Positions 7,289 to 16,390 of a stretch of DNA of 64,000 nucleotides are shown here, one piece after another (positions within the stretch are counted from its first letter, which is position 1; every line of letters begins with the position of its first letter). The stretch is from Phyllobacteriaceae bacterium. GTDB taxonomy: Bacteria; Pseudomonadota; Alphaproteobacteria; Rhizobiales; Rhizobiaceae. Below the pieces are notes generated by a model that did no database searches, was not told the origin of the DNA, and was given only the letters and a program-made list of their open reading frames with translations. Both the position numbers and the translations under genes were made by a program. Where the stretch lies: assembly GCA_002708825.1 (NCBI GenBank), contig PAPF01000007.1:17571-81570 (forward strand), read 5' to 3'.

Positions 7289-10260
7289 GTGCCGGTGTCG
7301 GACATGCCTTCAAACCGTGGTTTGGCGACGGCCAGGCCGAACTGGCCCCGCTCGACCCGGACCATGCGAAAGCCGAACTCGCCGACATCGCCGGGCGCGC
7401 CCGCGCGGCAGAACTGGATACCCTGGCCGCCACGCTTTCCGATACGGCTGATCCCAATGCGGCATTCATTGCAGCGGCCTGCGATCTCTCCCCCTTCCTG
7501 CGCGATACCATCCGCCGCGACCCGGCCATGCTGGAGCGCCTCGCCGAAGAGGGGATCGAGGCGCGCCTTGACGCGATCCTCGCTGCCATCCGGGCGGCGG
7601 GAAGTGCCGAAGGCCAGAGCGAGACCGGCCTGATGCGCGACCTGCGCCTGCTGAAGGCCGAGGCCCACGCGCTGATCGCGCTGGACGACCTGGCCCATGG
7701 CGGCAATGCCCGCGTCACGGTGGCCCGCCTGTCGGCGCTGGCCGACGCGGCCATCGGTTCCGCGATCCGTTTCCTCCTGCTCGAAGCCGCCGGACGCGGC
7801 AAGCTCGACTTGCCCGATGCCGCCGATCCGGAAACCGGGTCCGGCTGGGTCATCCTCGGCATGGGCAAGCTTGGCGCCTGCGAACTGAACTTCTCCTCCG
7901 ATATCGACCTCGTCGTCTTCTTCGATCCGCAGGCCCCGGCCGTCGGCGATCCGTGGGACGCCGCCGATACCTTCGTGCGCATGACGCGCCGGCTGGTGCG
8001 CATCCTGCAGGACCGCACCGAGCACGGCTACGTCTTCCGCACCGACCTGCGGCTGCGCCCTGACCCCGGCTCCACGGCGCTTGCCATCCCCGTGGAGGCG
8101 GCACTGATCTATTACGAGGGCAGGGGGCAGAACTGGGAGCGCGCCGCCATGATCAAGGCGCGTCCCGTGGCGGGCGACATCCGCGCCGCCGAAGCATTCC
8201 TGAAGGAATTGCAGCCCTATGTCTGGCGCAAGTACATGGATTACGCGGCCATTGCCGACGTCCATTCCATCAAGCGCCAGATCCACGCCCATCGCGGCCA
8301 TGATGCCATTGCCGTGCACGGCCACAACGTCAAGCTCGGCCGCGGCGGCATCCGCGAGATCGAGTTCTTCGTCCAGACCCAGCAGCTTATCGCCGGCGGG
8401 CGGTTCCCCGAACTGCGCGGCCGCCAGACCATCGCCATGCTGCACATGCTGGCCGAGCGCAAGTGGATCGAACCGGAAACGGCGGCGGAGATGGAGGAGC
8501 AGTATTGGTTCCTGCGCGCCGTGGAGCACGCCATCCAGATCGTGGCAGACGAGCAGACACACATCCTGCCCGAGGATGACGAGGGCATCCGCCGCATTGC
8601 GCTGATGCTGGGCTTTGCAGACGGCGAGGCCTTCGCCGAACGCTTCCGCGCGGCGCTGAAGACCGTCGAGCGGCATTACGCGGCCCTGTTCGAGACTGCG
8701 CCGCAATTGTCCGGCGACATGGGCAACCTCGTCTTTACCGGTGAGGACGACGACCCCGGCACCCTGGAGACGCTTTCGCAACTGGGTTTCGAACGGCCGA
8801 GCGACATGGCCCGCGTCATCCGCACCTGGCACTTCGGCCGTTACCGCGCCACCCAGTCGGCCGAAGCGCGCGAGCGCCTGACCGAATTGACCCCCGCGCT
8901 GCTGAAGACTTTCGGCGCCACCCGCCGGGCCGACGAGGCACTGCTGCGATTCGACGAGTTCCTGGCCGGGCTCCCCTCCGGCATCCAGCTATTCTCGCTG
9001 TTGCAGACGAACCCGGCGCTCCTCGACCTGCTCGCCACCATCATGGGCGCCGCGCCGCGGCTCGCCGCCATCATCACCCGCCGCCCCCATGTCTTCGACG
9101 GCCTGCTCGATCCGGCGCTGATCTCCGACCTGCCGACCCGCGCCTACCTGGCCGACCGGCTGGAAACCTTCCTCGCCGGGGCGACGCTTCATGAGGAGGT
9201 GCTCGACCGGCTTCGCATCTTCGCCGCCGAGCAGAAATTCCTCATCGGCGTGCGCCTGCTGACCGGCGCCATCGACGCAAGGCGCGCCGGCAAGGCCTTT
9301 TCCGATCTGGCCGACCTGACGATCAGCGCGGCGCTGGAGGCAGTGCAGGAGGAGTTCGCCCTGCGCCATGGCCGTGTGCCGGGCGGCCGTGTCGCCATCC
9401 TCGGCATGGGCAAGCTGGGCAGCCGCGAACTGACGGCCGGGTCCGATGTCGATCTCATCCTGCTTTATGACCACGACCCCGATGCCATGGAGAGCGATGG
9501 CGAGAAGCCGCTGGCCCCGTCGCAATACCATATCCGCCTGACCCAGCGCCTGATCGCGGCGGTTTCCGCGCCGACCGCCGAAGGCGTTCTCTACGAACTG
9601 GACCTGCGCCTTCGCCCCTCGGGCAACAAGGGCCCGGTGGCCACCCATGTGGAGAGCTTCTCCAAGTACCAGCGCACGGAAGCCTGGGTCTGGGAGCACA
9701 TGGCGCTTACGCGCGGGCGCATGATCGCCGGCGACCCGGACCTTTGCCGCGAGATGACCGCCGTGATGGCCGATCTGCTGGACGAAGCCGGAGCAGATGG
9801 CGCGAAGATCGCCAAGGAAGCGCGCAAGATGCGCAAGCTGATCGAGGAGGAAAAGCCGCCGCGCGATGCCTGGGACCTGAAACTCGTGCCCGGTGGCCTG
9901 ATCGATCTGGAGTTCATCGCCCAGGTGGCGCGCCTGACAGGACGCCTCGACCTGCCGGAAGACGGGCCCGTTCCCACGGCCACCGTGGACGTGCTATCCA
10001 TCCTGTCGCCGGACTTCGCCGATCCCGCTGTGCGCGACGACCTGGTCGAGGCGGCCAATCTTTATATGGGGCTGACCCAGATTCTGCGCCTCTGCCTGAC
10101 CGGACCTTTCGAGCGCGACGACGCACCGCCCGGACTGGTCGACCTGCTTTTGCGCAGCACCGACCTGCCCGATTTCTCGGTGCTGGAGGCGCATGTCAAA
10201 GAAATGTCGGATCGTGTGCGTAGACATTTCCGCACGCTTCTCGGCGCGAATGGCGGTTGA
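7285..10260 (+). CDS. glnE: Bifunctional glutamine synthetase adenylyltransferase / adenylyl-removing enzyme
   Basis: GlnE adds AMP to, and removes it from, glutamine synthetase in response to PII state, so it sets nitrogen assimilation. At 991 residues it has the full double length, with two nucleotidyltransferase-like halves. The N-terminal de-adenylylase centre is ILGMGKLGACELNFSSDIDL (around residue 190) and the C-terminal adenylylase centre is ILGMGKLGSRELTAGSDVDL (around residue 702). Each is followed by a helical regulatory domain. The ATG overlaps the kinase stop by 4 bases, giving translational coupling to the two-component pair. Confidence 0.97.
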   Translation: MSAGVGHAFKPWFGDGQAELAPLDPDHAKAELADIAGRARAAELDTLAATLSDTADPNAAFIAAACDLSPFLRDTIRRDPAMLERLAEEGIEARLDAILAAIRAAGSAEGQSETGLMRDLRLLKAEAHALIALDDLAHGGNARVTVARLSALADAAIGSAIRFLLLEAAGRGKLDLPDAADPETGSGWVILGMGKLGACELNFSSDIDLVVFFDPQAPAVGDPWDAADTFVRMTRRLVRILQDRTEHGYVFRTDLRLRPDPGSTALAIPVEAALIYYEGRGQNWERAAMIKARPVAGDIRAAEAFLKELQPYVWRKYMDYAAIADVHSIKRQIHAHRGHDAIAVHGHNVKLGRGGIREIEFFVQTQQLIAGGRFPELRGRQTIAMLHMLAERKWIEPETAAEMEEQYWFLRAVEHAIQIVADEQTHILPEDDEGIRRIALMLGFADGEAFAERFRAALKTVERHYAALFETAPQLSGDMGNLVFTGEDDDPGTLETLSQLGFERPSDMARVIRTWHFGRYRATQSAEARERLTELTPALLKTFGATRRADEALLRFDEFLAGLPSGIQLFSLLQTNPALLDLLATIMGAAPRLAAIITRRPHVFDGLLDPALISDLPTRAYLADRLETFLAGATLHEEVLDRLRIFAAEQKFLIGVRLLTGAIDARRAGKAFSDLADLTISAALEAVQEEFALRHGRVPGGRVAILGMGKLGSRELTAGSDVDLILLYDHDPDAMESDGEKPLAPSQYHIRLTQRLIAAVSAPTAEGVLYELDLRLRPSGNKGPVATHVESFSKYQRTEAWVWEHMALTRGRMIAGDPDLCREMTAVMADLLDEAGADGAKIAKEARKMRKLIEEEKPPRDAWDLKLVPGGLIDLEFIAQVARLTGRLDLPEDGPVPTATVDVLSILSPDFADPAVRDDLVEAANLYMGLTQILRLCLTGPFERDDAPPGLVDLLLRSTDLPDFSVLEAHVKEMSDRVRRHFRTLLGANGG

Positions 10261-10317
10261 GGGCTTGCCGATGCCGTCCCCGCTTTCCAACGGGGCGCAA
10301 ATCAGGAGGAAACGACC

Positions 10318-11034
10318 ATGAAGAAAACGACGACCATCGCACTTGCCTTCGCAGCGCTTGCCGGTCTCGCCGGAACGGCGGCTTACGCGGATGACGGCCG
10401 CTATCGCGGCGGTCATGGATACGGGCATGGTTACGGGCATGGCGGCTGGCACGATGGCGGCCGCCACATGGGCATGGATCGCCGGGGCGACGGTCCCGGC
10501 TGGCACAGGCGGGAAGGCGGACCGGGCATGCGTGGTGATGGCCCGCGCAGGGGCATGCGCGGCGATGGTCCGGGCGGGCGTATGTTCGGGCGCGCCGATA
10601 CCGACAATTCCGGCGATATCTCCCTGGAGGAATTCTCCGCCGCCATGGGCGGGCGCATTCTCGGCGCCGATGCCGACGGCAATGGCGAACTCACCGTTGG
10701 CGAGGTGGCCGACGCCATCATCCGCATGCGCGCCGAGCGCCGTGCGCAACGCATGATCGAACGTCTCGACATGGACGGCGACGGAAAGCTGACCACCGCT
10801 GAAATCGAGAACCGCCAGAAGAAGATCTTCGCGCTCATGGACCGCAATGACGACGGCAAGGTGGACCGCGACGAGATCGCCCGCTCGCGCCGGGATCACG
10901 GCGGCTGGCATCGCGGCGGTGGCTGGGGGCATCATCGCGGCTGGGGCATGATGGGCAATTCCGGCGCCGGCATGAACGATGACGGCGACAGCCCGGCCGG
11001 CGACGGGATGATGGAAGAAGACGGGAGCGAGTGA
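10318..11034 (+). CDS. Secreted EF-hand calcium-binding protein, His/Gly-rich
   Basis: A 238-residue protein with an N-terminal signal peptide (about 1-23, ending TAAYA). A low-complexity stretch of Gly, His, Arg and Met follows, to about residue 90, then four EF-hand loops: DTDNSGDISLEE (from residue 94), DADGNGELTVGE, DMDGDGKLTTAE and DRNDDGKVDRDE. The C-terminus is again rich in Gly and His. It probably binds calcium, and perhaps transition metals through the histidines, in the periplasm; this is inference. The ribosome site AGGAGGA is clear. A bidirectional terminator separates it from the convergent kinase gene. Confidence 0.85.
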   Translation: MKKTTTIALAFAALAGLAGTAAYADDGRYRGGHGYGHGYGHGGWHDGGRHMGMDRRGDGPGWHRREGGPGMRGDGPRRGMRGDGPGGRMFGRADTDNSGDISLEEFSAAMGGRILGADADGNGELTVGEVADAIIRMRAERRAQRMIERLDMDGDGKLTTAEIENRQKKIFALMDRNDDGKVDRDEIARSRRDHGGWHRGGGWGHHRGWGMMGNSGAGMNDDGDSPAGDGMMEEDGSE

Positions 11035-11064
11035 TCGCTCCGGTCTTCCCGGCAATGAAAACGG

Positions 11065-11094
11065 GCCCCGGTGGAATCATTCCGCCGGGGCTTT
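11065..11094. terminator. Bidirectional terminator between convergent genes
   Basis: The stem is GCCCCGGTGGAA / TTCCGCCGGGGC with one G-T wobble and a 3-base loop, followed by CTTT on the plus strand. It sits between the convergent EF-hand gene and PAS kinase gene. The T tract is short, so termination strength is uncertain. Confidence 0.55.
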
Positions 11095-11135
11095 CCAGGT
11101 GACAGGGCAGGCGAATCGTTTGCTTTGCGGACTCG

Positions 11136-13451
11136 TCAGGCCGCCAGTTTCTCGTCATGGGCATGCGGAATGCGCACCGAGACGATGGTGCCGCGCCCCT
11201 CGCGCGAGCGGATCTTAAGCGCGCCGCCGTGAAGCTCTGCCAGCGAGCGCGATATGGCGAGACCCAGGCCCGAGCCGTTGTGGTTCTTGGAAAACTGGTT
11301 CTGCACCTGCTCGAACGGGCGGCCGAGCTTGCGCAGTGCGGCGCTGGGAATGCCGCAGCCATTGTCCTCGATGGTCAGCGTGACCGCGCCCGACATGTTG
11401 CGCGCACGGACCATGACGCGCCCGCCTTCGCCGGTGAACTTGACGGCGTTTGACAGCAGGTTGAGCGTGATCTGCTTCATCGCCCGCCGGTCGGCAAACA
11501 GCGTGAGGCTGTCGGAAATCCGCGTCTCCATCGTGATGTTCTTGGCCTTGGCCTGCAGCGCCACCATCGAGACGGTTTCCTTGATCATCGGGCACAGGTC
11601 GAAGCTCTCGTGGTCCAGCGTGAAGCGGCCTGCCTCGATCTTCGACATGTCGAGAATGTCGTTGATGACGTTGAGCAGGTAATTGCCGCTCTGGTGGATG
11701 TCGCGGGCATATTCCTCGTAACGGTCCGACCCCAGCGGCCCGAACAGACCCGATTGCATGACTTCCGAAAAGCCGATGACGGCATTCAGCGGCGTGCGCA
11801 GTTCATGGCTCATGTTTGCCAGGAATTCGGACTTGGCGAGGTTGGCGGCCTCGGCGCGGTCCTTTTCCGCCTGGTACTTGCGGTTCAGGTCCTCCAGTTC
11901 GCGCGTGCGCTCCTCGTCGGTCTTGCGCATCAGCGAGAGGTCGTGGATCGTCGCCATCAGCCGCCGTTCGCTCTCCTGCAGGCGTTCCTGGTGGATCTTG
12001 AGCGCGGTGATGTCGGTGCCGATGGACACCGCGCCGCCGTCGCGCGTGCCGAATTCGTTGACCTGGAGCCACCGCCCGTCGGCAAGCTGGCGCTCCCATG
12101 TCGCCCCGCCATGGCCGCTGGCCATGCGCTTCTGGGCCGCGAAAGGCGCCATCTGCGCCTCCACGTCGTCGCGATGGGTGCCGGGCTGAACATCGGAGGC
12201 TGTCAGGCCCATCTGTTCCAGATACTTGGAATTGCACAGCACGAGACGGTCTTTCGCATCCCACAGCACGAAGGATTCCGGCACGTTCTCGATGGCCGTG
12301 CGCAGGCGCATGTCGGCCTCTTCCGAGGCCTGTGCAAGACGGTGCTGTTCGGTCACGTCCACGGCGATGCCGATCAGGTGGGCTTCCGGTGCTTCCGGGT
12401 CCACGACCTTGGCGCGCGCGCGCATCCACACCCAGTGGCCATCGGCGTGGCGCATCCGGAACACCTGGTCGATCTGGTCGATCTCGCGCCCGGCGATCCG
12501 GGTCGCGATCTCGAACAGGTCGCCGTCGTCCGGGTGGATGATGCGCGAAACCTCGCCGAAGGAGAGCATGCCCTCGCTGGGCGCGTAGCCCAGCATGTCA
12601 TACATGGAGCGCGACCAGTACATGCAGCCGCGTGACATGTCCCAGTCCCACAATCCGCAGCGTCCGCGCATCAAGGCCATGTCCACATGATCATGCGCCT
12701 TGGCATACATGGCGTCGGCGGCGCGCGCCCGGGCCGCCTGGCCGAAATAGGCATAGAGAATGACGATGAGCACGATGGCCGTTGTCACGAACAGCGTCAC
12801 ATTGAGCGAGACCGTCTGCTTCCAGTCCGAAAAGACCAGCGCTTCGGGAACGGTGGCGAGCGCGCCGTGGCTGCGGCCGGGAGCAAAGGACATGGCCGCC
12901 AGGTGACGGCGGCCCCCCATCTCGATCGTCATCACGCCCGCCTTTTCGCCGAAAAGGACCAGCGGCTGCGCCCCCGACAGGACCGAATCGAGGCTTCTGC
13001 CGACCAGTTGCTGGTTGGTGCCGACAGATGCGATGACGGACAGCGAATTGTCGGTGACGATCAGCGCCGAACGGCCGTCCAGCGCGCCAAGCGCGTTGAC
13101 GTCCTCGATGGCTGCAAGCACCTGCGATACCGGAGCCTGGTCTTCCAGTTGGGCGAGCTGGCTCGCCAGCTTTCCGGCGCTCATCTGCAGCATGACCCGG
13201 GCGGTCTGCGCGGTTTCCTCGCGCTGGTCCAGCACATCGATCAGGCGCACGCCGGCGACCATGACGAGAAAGATCACGATGAGGACGGGAACCGAGCGCC
13301 GCAACACCGGCTCCGAGGCAATCAGGCGGCGATAGGCCGGCTTGGCGAGCATCTGCGCGGCACCGGTCAGCGAGGTTGCCCGGCTGCGCCTGGCTCTGCC
13401 ACGATTAAAGCTCTCCCGTCCGGTCGCGCCGAACGCGTCCGCCTTGGCCAT
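11136..13451 (-). CDS. PAS-domain sensor histidine kinase, membrane-bound
   Basis: A 771-residue protein with two transmembrane helices (about 50-75 and 228-250) around a sensor region, then two PAS domains (about 275-380 and 390-495), a coiled-coil linker, HisKA with phospho-accepting His549 (ANMSHELRTPLNAVIGFSEV) and a complete HATPase domain (DNGCGIP, GSGLGLAISR). No receiver domain is present. Such a kinase beside pepN, near glnE, is a recurring rhizobial arrangement. Its response regulator is not adjacent, so partner and role are unknown. A palindrome lies about 70 bases upstream of the start. Confidence 0.93.
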   Translation of the reverse strand: MAKADAFGATGRESFNRGRARRSRATSLTGAAQMLAKPAYRRLIASEPVLRRSVPVLIVIFLVMVAGVRLIDVLDQREETAQTARVMLQMSAGKLASQLAQLEDQAPVSQVLAAIEDVNALGALDGRSALIVTDNSLSVIASVGTNQQLVGRSLDSVLSGAQPLVLFGEKAGVMTIEMGGRRHLAAMSFAPGRSHGALATVPEALVFSDWKQTVSLNVTLFVTTAIVLIVILYAYFGQAARARAADAMYAKAHDHVDMALMRGRCGLWDWDMSRGCMYWSRSMYDMLGYAPSEGMLSFGEVSRIIHPDDGDLFEIATRIAGREIDQIDQVFRMRHADGHWVWMRARAKVVDPEAPEAHLIGIAVDVTEQHRLAQASEEADMRLRTAIENVPESFVLWDAKDRLVLCNSKYLEQMGLTASDVQPGTHRDDVEAQMAPFAAQKRMASGHGGATWERQLADGRWLQVNEFGTRDGGAVSIGTDITALKIHQERLQESERRLMATIHDLSLMRKTDEERTRELEDLNRKYQAEKDRAEAANLAKSEFLANMSHELRTPLNAVIGFSEVMQSGLFGPLGSDRYEEYARDIHQSGNYLLNVINDILDMSKIEAGRFTLDHESFDLCPMIKETVSMVALQAKAKNITMETRISDSLTLFADRRAMKQITLNLLSNAVKFTGEGGRVMVRARNMSGAVTLTIEDNGCGIPSAALRKLGRPFEQVQNQFSKNHNGSGLGLAISRSLAELHGGALKIRSREGRGTIVSVRIPHAHDEKLAA

Positions 13452-13521
13452 GCCTGGCCTCCCCGTCTCTTTTTTAGCCGCTCATCGATCCGGTACGCCG
13501 CACAACCGAATCGCCAATAAG

Positions 13522-13537
13522 GAATCACTGGTGATTC
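13522..13537. promoter_or_regulatory. Perfect palindrome upstream of the PAS kinase gene
   Basis: GAATCAC-TG-GTGATTC is a perfect 7-2-7 inverted repeat lying 71-86 bases upstream of the kinase start codon on the minus strand. Both arms contain a GANTC site, the CcrM methylation target of alphaproteobacteria. It could be an operator; no factor is assigned. Confidence 0.35.
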
Positions 13538-13598
13538 GCCTTGTCCAGTACCCGGCGCTTAAAAAAGTCTGAACGGGTTGAAGTCGGGCGCCGGAGAC

Positions 13599-16232
13599 TT
13601 ACGCGAGCGTGCGGTCCAGGATGTCCTTGAGGTCGGTCGAAAGACCGGGTTCGCCCGCCATGCGGACCAGTGCCTCGCGGGCCTTCTCCCGCCGCTGCGG
13701 CTCCAGCGAACGCCATGACCTGAGCGCCGTTGCAAGCCTGGCCGCGACCTGCGGGTTCATCTGGCCGATGGCCAGCACGGTCTCGGCGAAGAAGGCATAG
13801 CCCTCTCCGTCGCGCCGGTGGAACCCGGTCTGGTTCGCGGTGACGAAGGTGCCGAACAGGGACCGCACGCGGTTGGGATTGGACAGCGAGAAGCGCTTGT
13901 GGTCCATCAGTCCGCGAACCCGTTCCAGGGCGCCGTCGCCCGGCATCATCGCCTGGATGGAGAACCACTTGTCGAGCACGAGATGGTCGTCGCCGAACCG
14001 CGCCTCGAAGGCATCGAGCGCCGCGTCGGCAGCCTGCGTGCCGCCTGCCTTCTGGGTCAGCACCGTCAAAGCGCCGGCCATGTCCGTCATGTTGGTCGCG
14101 GTGTCGAAATGCGCCTTGGCAAGCGCGACTTCATCGGCGCCCGTCAGGAAGCCGAGCAGCGTCAGGCGCAGTGCCCGCCGTCCCGCCTGCGCCGCGTCGG
14201 GAGAGAACGGCCCCTCGTCCTCAAGGCCGTCATAGAGTTCGCGGAACAGGTCGCCATTGCCCAGTGCAATGGCCTCGCTGAGCACGCGCCGCGCGGCGTG
14301 GATGGCATCCGGGTCCACGTCCTGGCCGAGTTCGCGCGCGACGTCGGCCTCGCCGGGCAGGGTGAGCGCCAGCGACCGGTAGGCCGGCTCCAGCGCCTCG
14401 TTGCCGGCGACGGTGCCGGCAAGGGTCACCAGCCGCCGATCCGCCGTCATCGCCTTGCCGCCGCGTGCCAGGCGCGTCAGCCGGATCAGTTCGTCGCTGA
14501 ACAGCCGGTCCAGCGCCTGCCAGCGGGAAAATTCGTCGCTGTCGTGACTGGCGAGAAAGATGCGATCCTCCTCGTTCTGTTCCAGGGCCATGGTGACCGG
14601 CGCCGAGAAGCCGCGCAGCAGGGACGGGACCGGACGCTCCGTGATGCCGGAAAAGCGGATCGTGTGCTTGCGCTTCTTCAGGTGAATGACGCCGTCGCGC
14701 ACCTCCGCCCCGTCCATCGCCGTTGGCGCCATGTCGGCGCCGTCCGGCCCGACAAGCCCGAAGGCCAGCGGAATGTGCATCGGCTTCTTGCGGTTCTCGC
14801 CCGGCGTTGCCGGGATGGATTGCTCGATGTCCAGCACGAATTCCCCGGCCCGGGCGTCATGGCTGGCCTTGATGGAAAGATGCGGCGTGCCCGCCTGGTG
14901 GTACCACAGCGCGAACTGCTTCAGGTCGCGTCCGGACGCCTCCTCGAAACAGGCGAGGAAATCCTCGATGGTCGCCGCGTCGCCGTCATGGCGCTCGAAA
15001 TAGAGGTCCATGCCGGCCCGGAACGCTTCGGCTCCCAGGATGGTGCGGATCATGCGCACCACTTCCGAGCCCTTCTCGTAGACGGTCGCGGTGTAGAAGT
15101 TGTTGATCTCGCGATAGGCGCGCGGGCGCACCGGATGGGCCAGCGGTCCGGCGTCCTCGGGGAACTGGTGCGACTTCAGTAGCCGCACCTCGGCAATGCG
15201 CTTCACACCGCGCGAGCGCATGTCGGCGGAGAATTCATGGTCGCGATAGACCGTCAGCCCTTCCTTGAGGCAAAGCTGGAACCAGTCGCGGCAAGTGATT
15301 CTGTTGCCTGTCCAATTGTGGAAATACTCATGCGCGATGATCGCCTCGATATTGGCGAAGTCCGCGTCGGTCGCCGTTTCGGCGTCGGCAAGCACGTACT
15401 TGTCATTGAAGATGTTGAGGCCCTTGTTCTCCATGGCGCCCATGTTGAAGTCGGACACGGCGACGATGTTGAACACGTCGAGATCGTATTCGCGGCCGAA
15501 CGCCTCCTCGTCCCAGCGCATGGAACGCTTCAGCGCATCCATGGCATAGGCGGCGCGCGCGCCCTTGCCGTGCTCGACATAAATGCCGAGATCCACCGTG
15601 CGGCCGCTCATCGTCGTGAACGTGTCGCCGACGCGTTCCAGGTCGCCGGCGACGAGCGCGAAGAGATAGGACGGCTTGGGGAAGGGGTCATGCCATTCGG
15701 CAAAGTGCCAGCCGCCGCCAAGATCACCCGCCGCACCGGGATTGCCGTTGGAAAGCAGAACCGGGTGGCCGTCTCTTGGCGCCTCGATTCGCACCGAATA
15801 GACCGAGAGCACGTCCGGCCGGTCGAGGAAATAGGTGATGCGCCGGAAGCCCTCCGCCTCGCATTGCGTGCAATAGGTGCCTGACGAGCGGTAGAGGCCG
15901 GACAGAGCCTTGTTGGCGTCCGGGTCCAGCCGCGTGACGATTTCCAGTTCGAACCGGGCAGGGGGATTGGCAAGGGTCAGGCTGTCGGGCTGCGCCGTGT
16001 ACCCGTCATTGAGCAACCGGCCGTCCAGCTTGAGCGAGACGAGATCCAGCCCGTCGCCGTCCAGCACCAGCGGCGCGTCTTCTGCCGCGCCGTCGCGCCG
16101 TTCCACGCTCAGCACTGTCCGGCAGGTCACGTTGCCGTCCTCCAGGCGGAAGGTCATCCGGGTCTGCGGGATGAGGTAATCCGTCGGCCTGTAATCGGAA
16201 AGCTTGAAGACCTGTCCTGTGTCGGTGCGCAT
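13599..16232 (-). CDS. pepN: Aminopeptidase N (M1 zinc metallopeptidase)
   Basis: A cytoplasmic aminopeptidase that removes N-terminal residues from peptides in late protein breakdown. The 877 residues show the M1 signatures: the substrate-binding GAMEN loop (near residue 264) and the zinc site HEYFH (301-305), with the third ligand Glu in LKEGLTVYRDHEF about 19 residues on. The length and the long C-terminal helical domain match the bacterial PepN type. The gene is divergent from the molybdoenzyme gene across a gap of about 160 bases. Confidence 0.96.
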   Translation of the reverse strand: MRTDTGQVFKLSDYRPTDYLIPQTRMTFRLEDGNVTCRTVLSVERRDGAAEDAPLVLDGDGLDLVSLKLDGRLLNDGYTAQPDSLTLANPPARFELEIVTRLDPDANKALSGLYRSSGTYCTQCEAEGFRRITYFLDRPDVLSVYSVRIEAPRDGHPVLLSNGNPGAAGDLGGGWHFAEWHDPFPKPSYLFALVAGDLERVGDTFTTMSGRTVDLGIYVEHGKGARAAYAMDALKRSMRWDEEAFGREYDLDVFNIVAVSDFNMGAMENKGLNIFNDKYVLADAETATDADFANIEAIIAHEYFHNWTGNRITCRDWFQLCLKEGLTVYRDHEFSADMRSRGVKRIAEVRLLKSHQFPEDAGPLAHPVRPRAYREINNFYTATVYEKGSEVVRMIRTILGAEAFRAGMDLYFERHDGDAATIEDFLACFEEASGRDLKQFALWYHQAGTPHLSIKASHDARAGEFVLDIEQSIPATPGENRKKPMHIPLAFGLVGPDGADMAPTAMDGAEVRDGVIHLKKRKHTIRFSGITERPVPSLLRGFSAPVTMALEQNEEDRIFLASHDSDEFSRWQALDRLFSDELIRLTRLARGGKAMTADRRLVTLAGTVAGNEALEPAYRSLALTLPGEADVARELGQDVDPDAIHAARRVLSEAIALGNGDLFRELYDGLEDEGPFSPDAAQAGRRALRLTLLGFLTGADEVALAKAHFDTATNMTDMAGALTVLTQKAGGTQAADAALDAFEARFGDDHLVLDKWFSIQAMMPGDGALERVRGLMDHKRFSLSNPNRVRSLFGTFVTANQTGFHRRDGEGYAFFAETVLAIGQMNPQVAARLATALRSWRSLEPQRREKAREALVRMAGEPGLSTDLKDILDRTLA

Positions 16233-16390
16233 TGCAGCCCTTTCGTTGGCGTCCTGCCGGTGTTATCGCTTGTGCCCCGTGGCATGGACCGGCATGTCGG
16301 CCGGCCGCGCCTGTTTAGCCAATCGGGAGCAATCGACAAAGCCTTTTGCTGACCCAGATAGGGTGCTGGCTGAGAGAGCAAGGGAGAGGG

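Noticed and set aside
6868..8832. Open frame of 654 codons on the minus strand opposite glnE
   Set aside because: Antisense shadow of the glnE reading frame in high-GC DNA; no motifs and it crosses into the kinase gene.
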